Shown one piece after another: positions 35,359 to 44,594 of a stretch of DNA of 64,000 nt (positions are counted from its first letter, which is position 1; each line of letters opens with the position of its first letter). Position numbers and translations under genes: made by a program. Below the pieces are notes generated by a model that made no database searches, was not told the origin of the DNA, and saw only the letters and a program-made list of their open reading frames with translations. The stretch lies in NCBI RefSeq assembly GCF_002864045.1, contig NZ_PJPV01000089.1:1-64000 (forward strand), written 5' to 3'. The stretch is from Endozoicomonas acroporae. GTDB taxonomy: Bacteria > Pseudomonadota > Gammaproteobacteria > Pseudomonadales > Endozoicomonadaceae.

Positions 35359-35979
35359 ATGTTTGGAACTGCTACTACTACTGCTACTACTGGCAATAAA
35401 CAAAAGATCCCCTTTCTTACTGAATTCCAAGCTGACATGATCGACGGAGGGCGCTTCGGGCACAGGAATGCCACAAAGCGATCAACTCCTAAAGCTATCC
35501 AGGAAAGTATGCCGAGCACTGACTTGTTGGCAAAGCCAAGTTTAAAAGACCGGCTGGTTTATCCATTCAAGGCTGCCAGAAACCGAATCTTAACGGCCAT
35601 GAGGTTTAGTGGCTCCGCAGGCATGTTTATGGGCATGGGTGTCGGTGCGGCAGTCTGCGCTACGGCAGGATTTACTGTGGGCCTTATTCCTCAGATATTA
35701 GACTTGCTGACCTTTTCTTTTAACCCCTATATTGTTGCCGCTGGTGCCTATGCTGGCAAAGAGGCAGGCATCCGTATCGGTGCCGTTCTCGGGCTTGGCA
35801 TTGGCGCAGTTGCCACTCTGGCATCTGCTGCTATAGCTCTTGCTCTCAGCGTGGTTCATCTGCCAAGGGACATCTATCATGCGGCAACCCTGGATGCCCC
35901 CCGCCTGGATGCACCACTGCCGGAGAAGCCATGGCTCACAGAGAAAATGAGTCAGGAATTGTCCAAATTAAATGAGTAA
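35359..35979 (+). CDS. Hypothetical membrane protein with glycine-zipper hairpin
   Basis: I do not recognise this 206-residue protein. The first 60 residues are polar and Thr/Lys-rich (MFGTATTTATTGNKQKIPF). Two long hydrophobic, glycine/alanine-rich segments follow: SGSAGMFMGMGVGAAVCATA through FTVGLIPQILDLL, and GAVLGLGIGAVATLASAAIA with LALSVVHL. A polar loop lies between them (YAGKEAGIRIG). The C-terminus is polar. A hairpin of two G-rich helices resembles bacterial effectors that insert into host membranes, or glycine-zipper stress proteins. A GGAGAG ribosome-binding site lies 5 bases before the ATG. It is a lone gene. Function unknown. Confidence 0.55.
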   Translation: MFGTATTTATTGNKQKIPFLTEFQADMIDGGRFGHRNATKRSTPKAIQESMPSTDLLAKPSLKDRLVYPFKAARNRILTAMRFSGSAGMFMGMGVGAAVCATAGFTVGLIPQILDLLTFSFNPYIVAAGAYAGKEAGIRIGAVLGLGIGAVATLASAAIALALSVVHLPRDIYHAATLDAPRLDAPLPEKPWLTEKMSQELSKLNE

Positions 35980-36084
35980 ACCCGACGTTATTATGGATTC
36001 AATCATTCCGGGAACAGCGATTGTCATGCCCTGATCTATGGCTTTGCAATTCTTCTATCATTGATCACAGGCAGCCGCCCGGAC

Positions 36085-36696
36085 TTAACAGACAGTCGCA
36101 ACTGAACGCTCTTCAACCACGGTACTTTCATAAACTTCAGCCGCCATTGGGCGGCTTATTTTCTGAAAGTCCCGGTTTAACTGTTCGGCAAATGCCTTAA
36201 CCCGCATCCAATCGGTAAACTCAGTATTCCGGGTAACATCAACAGGCCCCCCGGTCAGTTTCATAATCAAGCGGATCATCTGTTTATCAATCCAGCGATA
36301 TCGGGTGTACAGCAAAGCACCGGCAAACACTTCCACCCGGTCCGGAGTCCATGAAATCTGTTTCAGGAATTTCTGCAGATAACGGTTGTTATGAGGGTCC
36401 CGTCGTTCAGGCTTGCGGGCGGTCAGATTGACGGAAAAAAAGTAACCCGGAATGGTTGCCAGCTGGTCACTGTACTGCCTGATAAACTGGTAACACGCTT
36501 TATGGTGTTTGCCATAACGAATCGAACAACCAAGGATAACACCATCATAAGACTGAAGTGAGAAGCCGTCGTTCAGATCAGTAATAGAGCTGACAAACGT
36601 CTCATGACCAGCCTGGGCCAGGCAGTAGCCGATTCTCTCGGTAATTTTTTGGGTCTGGCCTTCACACCCCTGGTGCAACAACGCTATACGGGACAT
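36085..36696 (-). CDS. hemG: Menaquinone-dependent protoporphyrinogen IX dehydrogenase (HemG)
   Basis: HemG oxidises protoporphyrinogen IX to protoporphyrin IX in heme synthesis and can pass electrons to quinones. This 203-residue flavodoxin-like protein starts MSRIALLHQGCEGQTQKITE, which holds the FMN-phosphate loop. It has the HemG-type DGVILGCSIRYGKHH, SVNLTARKPERRDPHNNRYL and EVFAGALLYTRYRWIDKQMI motifs. E. coli HemG is 181 residues, so this version has a C-terminal extension. Menaquinone for it can be made by the Men enzymes encoded 22 kb away in this window. A weak half-FNR-like sequence lies about 70 bp upstream. Confidence 0.9.
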   Translation of the reverse strand: MSRIALLHQGCEGQTQKITERIGYCLAQAGHETFVSSITDLNDGFSLQSYDGVILGCSIRYGKHHKACYQFIRQYSDQLATIPGYFFSVNLTARKPERRDPHNNRYLQKFLKQISWTPDRVEVFAGALLYTRYRWIDKQMIRLIMKLTGGPVDVTRNTEFTDWMRVKAFAEQLNRDFQKISRPMAAEVYESTVVEERSVATVC

Positions 36697-36804
36697 ATCT
36701 AAATACGTGAGTAATTATAAAACCAATATTTGCGTAGATAATAACCAACTTATAAGTCGGTAGTGTTAACTCAGATCAACAAAGCGGCGAATAGAAGTTG
36801 TTCA

Positions 36805-36892
36805 GATGGTCGCTCTGCAACTCCGTTCAGGACGAACGGAGTTTGGGAGTCTTTGATAAAAGGAACCAATAAATTGAAGCCGTGTCTTAACC
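36805..36892. repeat. Repeat family D, copy D3 (partial, right half)
   Basis: Starts within the core (CTCCGTTCAGGACGAACGGA) and ends AATTGAAGCCGTGTCTTAA. Only the right-hand part of the element is present. Its last bases hold the TAA of the gsiD-like gene on the minus strand. Confidence 0.7.
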
Positions 36893-37864
36893 CTTATACA
36901 GCTTTGGATTCAACACATCCCTGAGCCAGTCCCCCAGAAGGTTGAGCACCAACACCAGAACCACCAGCACAATCCCGGGAATAACCGTAATCCACCAGCT
37001 GCCAGAGAAAATATACTCAAAACCACTGGAGATCAGAGACCCCAGAGAGGGCTGGGATACCGGCATACCAAGACCCAGGAACGACAACGCGGCCTCACTG
37101 ATAATCGCATTGGCAATCTGCACCGTCGAGATCACCAGAATAGGCGACAGTGAGTTTGGCAGGATATGTCGAAACATAATACGCCCGGCACCAAAACCCA
37201 TAACCCTGGCTGCCTCTACATACTCCTTCTTCTTTTCTGCCAATACCGATGCCCGAACCGTACGGGCATATTGAGGCCATTCAGCAATACCAATCACCAA
37301 TATCAGCATGAACATGGCCAGCTTACTGTAGAGTTCCGAACCAAAAGAGGCCTGGAAAACCGCCAGCACGATAATCGCCACCATCATGGTAGAGAACGAC
37401 AGCTGAATATCCGCAACCCGCATCAGAAAACTATCGATTCGACCACCAAAGTAACCGGCGGTCAGGCCCAGAACGATCCCCAGAAAAGCCTGCAACAACA
37501 CCGCAAACAGACCGATCGCCAATGAGATGCGCATACCATAGAGAATGGTACTGAACAGATCACGACCCTGGTCGTCGGTGCCCAGCAGAAAACGTTCATC
37601 CCCCTCTGCTGCCCACACCGGGGGAATTTCCGAATCCATAATATCAATGGTTGACAGATCGTAGGGACTGGTGGGTGCCAGGATCGGAGCCAACAGCGCA
37701 GCCCCCACAAACAGCGCAAAAATCAGGGCACAGACCATGGCCACCTTGTCACGGGTGAAGCTGTACCAGAAGGTGGAGTTCCTGAAACGCTCCCAGCGCC
37801 CCGGCGCCAGATTAGCCGCAGCAGATTCCTGATCGACCGGCGTGTTCGATATCAATTCACTCAT
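36887..37864 (-). CDS. gsiD: Peptide/glutathione ABC transporter permease (DppC/GsiD type)
   Basis: This 325-residue permease has six membrane helices of the BPD_transp family. The N-terminal DppC-type segment and loop FLLGTDDQGRDLFSTILYGM are typical of the second permease of peptide importers. The EAA loop that contacts the ATPase reads EYVEAARVMGFGAGRIMFRH. Its start overlaps the stop of the gsiC gene by 4 bp (ATGA), so the two are coupled. Gene order ATPase, binding protein, permease, permease matches the gsiABCD glutathione importer. The specificity for glutathione over dipeptides is inferred from gene order only. The stop codon lies at the edge of repeat D3. Confidence 0.85.
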   Translation of the reverse strand: MSELISNTPVDQESAAANLAPGRWERFRNSTFWYSFTRDKVAMVCALIFALFVGAALLAPILAPTSPYDLSTIDIMDSEIPPVWAAEGDERFLLGTDDQGRDLFSTILYGMRISLAIGLFAVLLQAFLGIVLGLTAGYFGGRIDSFLMRVADIQLSFSTMMVAIIVLAVFQASFGSELYSKLAMFMLILVIGIAEWPQYARTVRASVLAEKKKEYVEAARVMGFGAGRIMFRHILPNSLSPILVISTVQIANAIISEAALSFLGLGMPVSQPSLGSLISSGFEYIFSGSWWITVIPGIVLVVLVLVLNLLGDWLRDVLNPKLYKG

Positions 37865-38841
37865 TGGGCACTCCTCGCCAGTCTGACGGTGGGGTTAATC
37901 AGGCCATACAGCAGATCCACCAGCGTATTCACCACCACAAAAATGGCACCCACAACGATCAGGTAAGCAACAATCAGCGGCGTATCCACCCGGTTGACCG
38001 CTTCCAGAAACAGAAAGCCCATGCCCGGCCACTGGAAGACAGTCTCCGTAAGAATGGTATAAGCGACCATGGTTCCTATCTGCACACCGCCAACGGTGAT
38101 CACCGGCAACATGGTGTTCTTCAGGGCATGGAGGAAGTAGATACGCGCCTTTTTCAACCCTTTCGCTCTGGCAAACTTGACGTACTCGGTATGCAACACT
38201 TCTGACATTTCAGAGCGAATCAGTCGGATAAACAGTGGCAGCATAATGCTGGCCAGCGAAATGGCAGGCAGAATCAGATGCAACAGGCCATCTTGAGTAA
38301 ACAGGCCACTCTCCCAGCCACCGATAACCGGCACCAGCTCACCACGGCCATAAGATGGCAGCCAGCCCAGCTCAATAGAGAACAGGTAAATACTGAAAAT
38401 AGCGGTCAGAAAAACAGGAACAGAAATACCGAGAATACTGAACCCGAGAATTAACCGGGTAAACCAGCTGTTGGGTCGAATGGCGCAATACACACCAGCG
38501 GGAATAGACACCAGAATAATGATCAAACTCGCGGCAAACACCAGCTCAAGGGTGGCGGGCATTTTGGCCAGGATAACGTCCAGCGCCGGTGCTTTAAAAA
38601 AATAAGAATCCCCCAGGTCGCCCTGTAACGCGTTACCCATAAATCTTGTGTATTGAGTGAGGAACGGGTCGTTTAACCCCATCTCGTCACGCAACTTTTC
38701 ACGTTCGGCTTCTGACACCGATTGCCCTACCAGCTCCCGGAGTGGATCCCCAAGATTGTCCTGTATGGAAAAGCTGATAATGCTGATGACAAACATCACT
38801 ATCAGCCCTTGCATAAGCCTACGCATTAAAAATAACAGCAT
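37861..38841 (-). CDS. gsiC: Peptide/glutathione ABC transporter permease (DppB/GsiC type)
   Basis: This 326-residue inner-membrane permease is the DppB-type partner. Helix 1 reads LIVMFVISIISFSI, followed by the periplasmic segment with DPLRELVGQSVSEAE and GLNDPFLTQYTRF. The EAA loop is EYVKFARAKGLKKARIYFLHA, ending ALKNTMLPVITVGGVQIG. It sits between the binding-protein gene (225 bp upstream, separated by a family C palindrome) and gsiD, which it overlaps by 4 bp. The palindrome between may reduce permease expression relative to the binding protein. Confidence 0.87.
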   Translation of the reverse strand: MLLFLMRRLMQGLIVMFVISIISFSIQDNLGDPLRELVGQSVSEAEREKLRDEMGLNDPFLTQYTRFMGNALQGDLGDSYFFKAPALDVILAKMPATLELVFAASLIIILVSIPAGVYCAIRPNSWFTRLILGFSILGISVPVFLTAIFSIYLFSIELGWLPSYGRGELVPVIGGWESGLFTQDGLLHLILPAISLASIMLPLFIRLIRSEMSEVLHTEYVKFARAKGLKKARIYFLHALKNTMLPVITVGGVQIGTMVAYTILTETVFQWPGMGFLFLEAVNRVDTPLIVAYLIVVGAIFVVVNTLVDLLYGLINPTVRLARSAQ

Positions 38842-38930
38842 AAATATCCCTGGATGCCTGACAAAAGCAATAGCGATGCATTTTCATTCCCCGGTCCGAA
38901 CTCGTTTCCCGAGGGTGTTAAAAGAAGGGA

Positions 38931-39038
38931 ACCACAAAGGCACAAAGACACAAAGTTTTTTCCGGGCTTGCCTGAGCTACGCTCAGCAAGCAAAAAAGGC
39001 TTCCTTTGTGCCTTCGTGTCTTTGTGGTTCAAGGCTTT
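38931..39038. repeat. Repeat family C, copy C3, inside the gsi operon
   Basis: Arms AACCACAAAGGCACAAAGAC and GTGTCTTTGTGGTTCAAGGC enclose about 60 bp that can pair further (GCTTGCCTGAGCTACGCTCAG). It lies between the binding-protein and first-permease genes. Read as RNA it would be a long stable hairpin. Confidence 0.85.
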
Positions 39039-39066
39039 TAGACCACGAGTATCCGGGCTAAACCGT

Positions 39067-40659
39067 TTACTCCTTAATCACCAGGTCGCCCAGGTAAGGG
39101 AAGTTCATCACGTTAACAACGTCTTTGGCGGCCACGTTCTTGCTGGCACCCCAGGCAAGGTTCTGCCAGTGCAGGGGAACAAAGGCTGCTTCCTCATAGA
39201 GAGTACGCTCAACGTCCTGCAGAATCTGTGCCCGTACGGTTGGATCGGTTTCAGAGCCTGCCTTCTTAACCAGCGCGTCTACCGCCTCATTGCAGTAATT
39301 ACCGGAGTTGTACTGTCCCCAGCCGGAAATCGAATCGGCACAGGCTGTGAGGTACTCGGTAAAGTTGGCGGAATCTTCCGTATCGGAGTGCCAGCCAATC
39401 ATCATCATATCCGCAGAACGCTCATCAAACTCTGGCCAGTACTGCGCTTTTGGCAGGGTTTTCAGATCCACTTTAATGTTGATTTTTGACAGCATGGAAG
39501 CCACCGCCTGAGCGATCCGGGCATCGTTCACATAACGGTTATTGGGAGCCATCATGGTGATGGCGAAGCCATCTTCATAACCGGCCTCTTTCATCAGCTG
39601 CCTGGCCTTTTTCAGGTCATAACGTGGCTGCAGATCATCAACATAACCGGCGTAGCCTTTTGGCCCCTGCTGACCGGCAGGTGTCGCAAAGCCTTTCATG
39701 ATTTTTTTAACGATGCCGTCATTGTTGATGGCATAGTTAATGGCCTGGCGGACACGCTGGTCTTTGAACGCGGGAACACGCTCCTGATTCAGCTGGAAAC
39801 TGATGATACGGGTGCCACCGAGGGTCACCAGGTCCGTATTGCCAGACCGCTTGATACGCTCATGATCGTTAGGCGGCACAGGGAAGATAAAGTCCACGTC
39901 ACCGGACAGCAGAGCGGCTACACGGGTTGGACCTTCTTTAATGGGGGTAAGCACTATTTCATCCACGTTACCCGGCGATTGCTTATCCCAGTAACCAGCA
40001 AACCGTTGGAAATCGACACGCACGCCCTGCTCACGCTCGGTCACAATAAACGGCCCGGTACCAGAAGCATTTTTAGAGGCATAGGTATCGCCGTGCTTTT
40101 TCAGCAGCGACTTCTCCTGGCCTGTGCTATCCAGACCTGCATAGAACTTGCTGTCCATCGGGAAGAGGTAGGTGGCAGAGTTCAATACCAGGGGGAACGC
40201 CTCTTTGGTCACCAGATCAAAGGTATAGTCGTCAATGACCTTCACGGCGGCAAAAGGCTCGAACACCGCTTTGAAGTCCGGGCTGCTGGCCAGTCGCTGA
40301 AAAGTCCATTGAACGTCGGCAGACGTCAGCCCATTACCGCTGTGGAATTTAACGCCTTTACGCAGGGTAAAGCGCATGGTCCTGTCATCAATACGCTGCC
40401 ACTTTTCCGCCAGACGAGGCTCAAACTGAAGGTTGTCATCCCAACGAACCAGTGGATCAAATACCAGGTGCGACAACTGCAGCGTTGCACCGGACAACTG
40501 CTCATGCGGGTCCAGAGATACCGGATCGGAATCGTAGGCCATTTTTAAAGTAGCGGCCTGGGCCCCTACCGCCAATGATGCTGCCAGAATTGCTCCGGCC
40601 AGTCTCTTTATAGGTCTTTTTATAGGTCTTTCAATAAAAAGCTTCATGGTTTTTTTCAT
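39067..40659 (-). CDS. gsiB: Periplasmic peptide/glutathione-binding protein (GsiB/DppA type)
   Basis: This 530-residue protein binds peptides in the periplasm and delivers them to the permease. The SBP_bac_5 start is clear after the signal peptide (LKMAYDSDPVSLDPHEQLSG). Further marks are YTFDLVTKEAFPLVLNSATY, GTGPFIVTEREQGVRVDFQR and RQAINYAINNDGIVKKIMKG. The signal peptide is unusually long because its basic n-region contains a short duplication (RPIKRPIKR), mirrored by a tandem 12-bp repeat in the DNA near 40610-40634. Cleavage after AVGAQA is likely. It is placed between the ATPase gene (91 bp upstream) and the permeases. Confidence 0.87.
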   Translation of the reverse strand: MKKTMKLFIERPIKRPIKRLAGAILAASLAVGAQAATLKMAYDSDPVSLDPHEQLSGATLQLSHLVFDPLVRWDDNLQFEPRLAEKWQRIDDRTMRFTLRKGVKFHSGNGLTSADVQWTFQRLASSPDFKAVFEPFAAVKVIDDYTFDLVTKEAFPLVLNSATYLFPMDSKFYAGLDSTGQEKSLLKKHGDTYASKNASGTGPFIVTEREQGVRVDFQRFAGYWDKQSPGNVDEIVLTPIKEGPTRVAALLSGDVDFIFPVPPNDHERIKRSGNTDLVTLGGTRIISFQLNQERVPAFKDQRVRQAINYAINNDGIVKKIMKGFATPAGQQGPKGYAGYVDDLQPRYDLKKARQLMKEAGYEDGFAITMMAPNNRYVNDARIAQAVASMLSKINIKVDLKTLPKAQYWPEFDERSADMMMIGWHSDTEDSANFTEYLTACADSISGWGQYNSGNYCNEAVDALVKKAGSETDPTVRAQILQDVERTLYEEAAFVPLHWQNLAWGASKNVAAKDVVNVMNFPYLGDLVIKE

Positions 40660-40750
40660 CGTTCCCCCATTACAGGTGTTTCACTGTTTAAAATTATTGT
40701 CGCCTTGCAGACAGACGACACACACTCCATGTCAATAACAGTCCATGCTC

Positions 40751-42499
40751 TTAAGAATGCGCAGCAACACTGGCTTCAATATCCAATCCACTGCGGGACA
40801 AATTCTCAACCCTTGGCATCATATTGATCAGATGTCGGGTGTACTCATGGTGAGGATCACTGAAAATCCGGTCAGTGTCCCCCACTTCCACCAGTGTTCC
40901 CATCTTCATCACACCGATGCGGTCACACATCTGCAGAATAACCGGCAGATCGTGGCTGATAAACAGCATGGTCAGGCCAAGCTCTTCCTGAAGGTCCTTT
41001 AACAGGTTGAGAATCTGAGCCTGTACCGAGACATCCAAAGCTGAGGTCGGCTCGTCGCAGATCAGGAATCTGGGGCGGGTTGCCAATGCCCTGGCAATGG
41101 AGATGCGCTGACGCTGGCCGCCGGAAAATTCATGGGGATACTTGACCCCGGCCCCACGACCAAGGCCAACGTGATCCAGCAGATCCGCCACGATACTATT
41201 GATCTGACGTTCAGATTCGGCCAGTTGATGGAAACGAATGGGCTCGGCGATGATGTCCTGCACCGTCATTCGGGCATTCATGCTGGAATAGGGATTTTGA
41301 AACACCATCTGGATCTGACGGCGAAATGGCTTACGCTGTTTTTCAGTCAGCCGGGTAATATCCTGACCCGCAAACTCAATCAATCCGGAGTCTGGTGGAT
41401 AAAGACCGGCAATAATCCGGGCAATTGTTGACTTACCGGAACCGGACTCCCCGACCAGACCGAAGGTTTCACCGGCGCGCACCTCAAAAGACACCTGGTT
41501 GGATGCCTGAACGTAACGGCGATTTTTTTCCAGGAACGCAGACTGGGTTTCAAAACGAAGGTTAACGTCTTTCACGGTCAGCAGAGCACGGTCGCTTATC
41601 TCTGCATTCAATTCAGAAAGCTGCTCTTTCTGCCCCAGCCAGTGATTCTTCACATCAATATGACGCCCCTGTTCTTTTTCGATGTACTCAACCCTGGGAA
41701 AGCGGTGCAGTTTAATATCGGTTCTGGGCACGGCACTGATCAGGCTTTGGGTATAAGGGTGTTCCGGGCGGCATAGAATCTGTTCGGTAGAACCCAGTTC
41801 CACCAGGTCACCCATATACATAACAGCGACACGGTCCGTCACATTGGCAATAACACCCATATCGTGGGTGACCAGCAGGCAGCCAACGTCCCGCTCTTTA
41901 CAGAGTTTGCGGATCAATTCGAGAATCTGATTCTGAATAGAGACATCAAGTGCCGTGGTGGGTTCATCGGCAATAATCAGCTCAGGGTCGCCGGACAGGG
42001 CAATGGCAATAACAACACGCTGTCGCATACCACCGGAAAACTGGTGAGGGTACTGCCTGATACGGACTTCCGGCTCTGCAATGCCCACCGAGGCCAGCAG
42101 TTCAATTGACTTTTTATAGGCCGCAGCTTTATCAAGCCCCAGATTGACCATGATGGTTTCCACCATCTGGGTTTCAATGGTCAGAAGCGGGTTAAGAGAC
42201 GTCATTGGGTCCTGAAAAATAAACCCGATACGACGACCACGGACCCGGCGAATGGCTTCGCCACTGAGACCACTGATGGCCTGGCCATCCAGCTTGATAT
42301 TACCACCAGCCACCACACCGGGAGGGCTCAGCAAGTCAATGACCGCATTGCCAACGGTGGATTTACCGGCACCGGACTCACCGACCAGGCCCAGTATCTC
42401 CCCCTTCTCGAGGGTAAATGAAACCCCTTTAACAGCTACAGCAGTGCCATGACGAGATGGAAACTCAATGCGCAGCCCTTCTACTTCCAGTAAGGACAT
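40751..42499 (-). CDS. gsiA: Fused ABC transporter ATP-binding protein (DppD-DppF/GsiA type)
   Basis: This 582-residue protein carries two complete ATPase modules, as in GsiA (623). Module 1 has Walker [10 protein letters not shown] near residue 40, signature FSGGMRQRV and Walker [13 protein letters not shown]. Module 2 (from about residue 315) has [18 protein letters not shown] and [11 protein letters not shown]. Each module also has the oligopeptide-transporter extension after the Walker B (for example [13 protein letters not shown] and [14 protein letters not shown]). The double-module fusion and gene order distinguish this operon from the dpp type with two separate ATPase genes. It is the first gene of the operon. 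Confidence 0.88.
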   Translation of the reverse strand: MSLLEVEGLRIEFPSRHGTAVAVKGVSFTLEKGEILGLVGESGAGKSTVGNAVIDLLSPPGVVAGGNIKLDGQAISGLSGEAIRRVRGRRIGFIFQDPMTSLNPLLTIETQMVETIMVNLGLDKAAAYKKSIELLASVGIAEPEVRIRQYPHQFSGGMRQRVVIAIALSGDPELIIADEPTTALDVSIQNQILELIRKLCKERDVGCLLVTHDMGVIANVTDRVAVMYMGDLVELGSTEQILCRPEHPYTQSLISAVPRTDIKLHRFPRVEYIEKEQGRHIDVKNHWLGQKEQLSELNAEISDRALLTVKDVNLRFETQSAFLEKNRRYVQASNQVSFEVRAGETFGLVGESGSGKSTIARIIAGLYPPDSGLIEFAGQDITRLTEKQRKPFRRQIQMVFQNPYSSMNARMTVQDIIAEPIRFHQLAESERQINSIVADLLDHVGLGRGAGVKYPHEFSGGQRQRISIARALATRPRFLICDEPTSALDVSVQAQILNLLKDLQEELGLTMLFISHDLPVILQMCDRIGVMKMGTLVEVGDTDRIFSDPHHEYTRHLINMMPRVENLSRSGLDIEASVAAHS

Positions 42500-42831
42500 G
42501 CTTCCCCCTTGTAATGCTCAGTCCCGAACGTCAGAAGGTGAACCTCAGCTTCTGAAACTCGCAAGCCATGATGCAAATACGCTGTCGTATATGGAATAAC
42601 AATGGTTCCCCCACAGAGGGCAGCGCAGTTTGACTTACGACAGATACAGACGATACGTGATACAGCTTATACCCCCTGACAGCCGTCACAAATTGAATAG
42701 AAGTTCAGGCCGGACTCATGGGTGACATGAGTGCATGGAGGTTATGTTATTAATGCCAGAGTGCGTCGACAAATACATAAAACCATGCCGACTCATTTCG
42801 GAAAATAACTATAACGCCAGGACAGGAAAAT
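42500..42831. other. Intergenic region upstream of gsiA
   Basis: About 330 bp holding the gsi promoter region and the flank after alaE. No repeat-family copy, gene or recognisable operator is seen. Confidence 0.4.
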
Positions 42832-42872
42832 AAAAAGCCCTGATTCGAAAATCGCTTACGAATCAGGGCTTT
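42832..42872 (-). terminator. Terminator of alaE
   Basis: Arms AAAGCCCTGATTCG and CGAATCAGGGCTTT enclose a 10-base loop. On the minus strand a short T run follows. It lies 24 bp after the alaE stop. Confidence 0.85.
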
Positions 42873-42895
42873 ATTCATGAAAAACTGAAGAATTT

Positions 42896-43324
42896 TTATA
42901 CGGCAGGAATTGTGACAGGCTTGAACCAGTTGCGACAGAGCTGCAAATAGATTCCGTATGGCCGCCCCATAATCAGCATGGCTCCTATCTGCCCTGCACA
43001 GGCAACCAGCAACTGCTCCAGATTGACACCCGTCGACAATAACAGCAAGGCATACAGCGGAATCTGAAACGACAGAAACGCCAGGGCATCCAACAGCGTC
43101 ATTTGCATAAAGCCATTGCCGATAAACCGGCCACGACGAATCAGCCAGTCACGGTACAGTCCATAAGCTCTTGCCGTTAACAGGTTAACGGGAACACTCA
43201 TCAGACGGGATTGCAGTGACTGTTCAAAACTCAGCCCTGCCAGCAGTTCAACACTCATGCCAACCACAATACCAAAGGTAATCATGGCAAAAGTATCCGC
43301 CAACATATCCCGATTAAAAACCAT
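42896..43324 (-). CDS. alaE: L-alanine exporter AlaE
   Basis: AlaE exports L-alanine and protects the cell from toxic alanine build-up. The protein matches the family in DTFAMITFGIVVGMSVELLA, GLSFEQSLQSRLMSVPVNLL and AYGLYRDWLIRRGRF, with four membrane helices and a C-terminal NWFKPVTIPAV. I use the ATG at 43324, preceded by GAGGGAG, giving 142 residues (E. coli AlaE 149). The frame is open upstream for 51 more codons without family similarity. It is convergent to nothing; a strong terminator follows. It is divergent from thiM. Confidence 0.9.
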   Translation of the reverse strand: MVFNRDMLADTFAMITFGIVVGMSVELLAGLSFEQSLQSRLMSVPVNLLTARAYGLYRDWLIRRGRFIGNGFMQMTLLDALAFLSFQIPLYALLLLSTGVNLEQLLVACAGQIGAMLIMGRPYGIYLQLCRNWFKPVTIPAV

Positions 43325-43784
43325 CTCCCTCGCTCCTGAAACAAAAAGCCCTGATCGGGCAGAAAAAGCGCAAAAAAATCCCTGCACCGATTCTGTGAAG
43401 GAAGAACCGGTCAATTCTTTTGAAATTACATAGAATCCGTCAGTCTGTTCAGGAGAAGGTTCTGAAGCCCCTTCCATAGGTAAAAACTGAGATCTGACGG
43501 GATAACTGATAAGCAGAAAACTGAACTAAAACGGTAGTATTCAGGCGGTAAAAAATATAGCTAGATACGACAAAAAACAATAGCCAATAAATCCATATTT
43601 AGATAATTTGCAGAATATAATTTCAAGATATCTGCTTTAAACAGGAATACTTGCCAACAACAAAAACCTGATAACAAATGATCTACTCTTGAAATCATTT
43701 GTCAGGAGACAAGACCGTGACACGTGTCAATTCACTGTCCGCCAGACATCATTATTATTGAGCATGGATAAAAAGGCCTTTCCT
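43325..43784. other. Divergent region between alaE and thiM
   Basis: About 460 bp without a gene. A perfect inverted repeat ACAAATGAT (43674-43682) and ATCATTTGT (43694-43702) stands about 80 bp before thiM and could be an operator. I looked for a TPP riboswitch (CTGAGA and ACCCTTTGAACCTGA-like boxes) and did not find one. The part near 43550-43640 is AT-rich. Confidence 0.45.
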
Positions 43785-44594
43785 ATGCAAGAACAAATGA
43801 TTCATTCACTCAAAGAAGTGAGAGAAAAGCAGCCGCTGGTTCACAACATCACCAACGATGTGGTCACCAACACCACAGCCAATGCCCTGCTGGCCATTGG
43901 TGCATCGCCGATCATGGCCCATGCCATTGAAGAAGTCGCAGATATGGTGAGCATTACCGGCAGCCTGGTGATCAACACTGGAACGCTGACCGGCTCCAGT
44001 CTGCAAAGCATGCTTCTGGCCACAGAAACGGCATTACAACTTGACAAGCCCTGGATTCTCGACCCGGTCGGTGCCGGGGCAACACCCTTTCGGCTGACAG
44101 CCAATAAACAGTTGCTGGCCAACAAGCCATCCGTCGTACGGGGCAACGCCTCCGAGATCAAAGCCCTGTTTACCGGTGCCAATGAGGGGAAAGGCGTCGA
44201 CAGCAGCACTAGCAGTGAGTCTACCCTGGAATTTATTCAGGAAAAGGCCCGTGAACATCACCTGATTATCGCGGTAACCGGTGCTACCGATTATGTGACC
44301 GATGGCTACGACGTCTACAAAATCAATAATGGCCACCCTATGATGGCCAGAGTAACCGGCACCGGTTGTACGGCAACTGCCATCATCGGCGCATTTCTTG
44401 CGGTCTGCGATACACCACTGATTGCGGCCGTATCCGGCCTTACCTGTCTTGGCATTGCCGGCGAACTGGCCAGTATGGATTGCCCCGGTCCTGGCTCTCT
44501 GCAACTGCGCATACTGGATGAGCTGTACTTGCTGGACCGGGCCACCATTGAGAAATTTGAAAAAGTGAGCAATATGAGAAGGAGCTGTCATTGA
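43785..44594 (+). CDS. thiM: Hydroxyethylthiazole kinase
   Basis: ThiM phosphorylates 4-methyl-5-(2-hydroxyethyl)thiazole, salvaging the thiazole half of thiamine. Family marks are QPLVHNITNDVVTNTTANAL near the start, GTLTGSSLQSMLLA, PWILDPVGAGATPFR and the anion-hole RVTGTGCTATAIIGAFLA with the catalytic Cys. The ATG at 43785 gives 269 residues (family about 265-270), with AAAAGG ahead of it; an ATG at 43764 is the alternative. The 3' end overlaps ubiT by 4 bp. No other thiamine gene is in the window, so the pairing with ubiT looks accidental or species-specific. Confidence 0.92.
   Translation: MQEQMIHSLKEVREKQPLVHNITNDVVTNTTANALLAIGASPIMAHAIEEVADMVSITGSLVINTGTLTGSSLQSMLLATETALQLDKPWILDPVGAGATPFRLTANKQLLANKPSVVRGNASEIKALFTGANEGKGVDSSTSSESTLEFIQEKAREHHLIIAVTGATDYVTDGYDVYKINNGHPMMARVTGTGCTATAIIGAFLAVCDTPLIAAVSGLTCLGIAGELASMDCPGPGSLQLRILDELYLLDRATIEKFEKVSNMRRSCH

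Noticed and set aside
36766..36779. FNR site upstream of hemG (TTAACTCAGATCAA)
   Set aside because: Only the right half matches the consensus; too weak to list as a site.
43480..43785. TPP riboswitch before thiM
   Set aside because: The conserved CTGAGA and ACCC...GAACCTGA boxes are not present.
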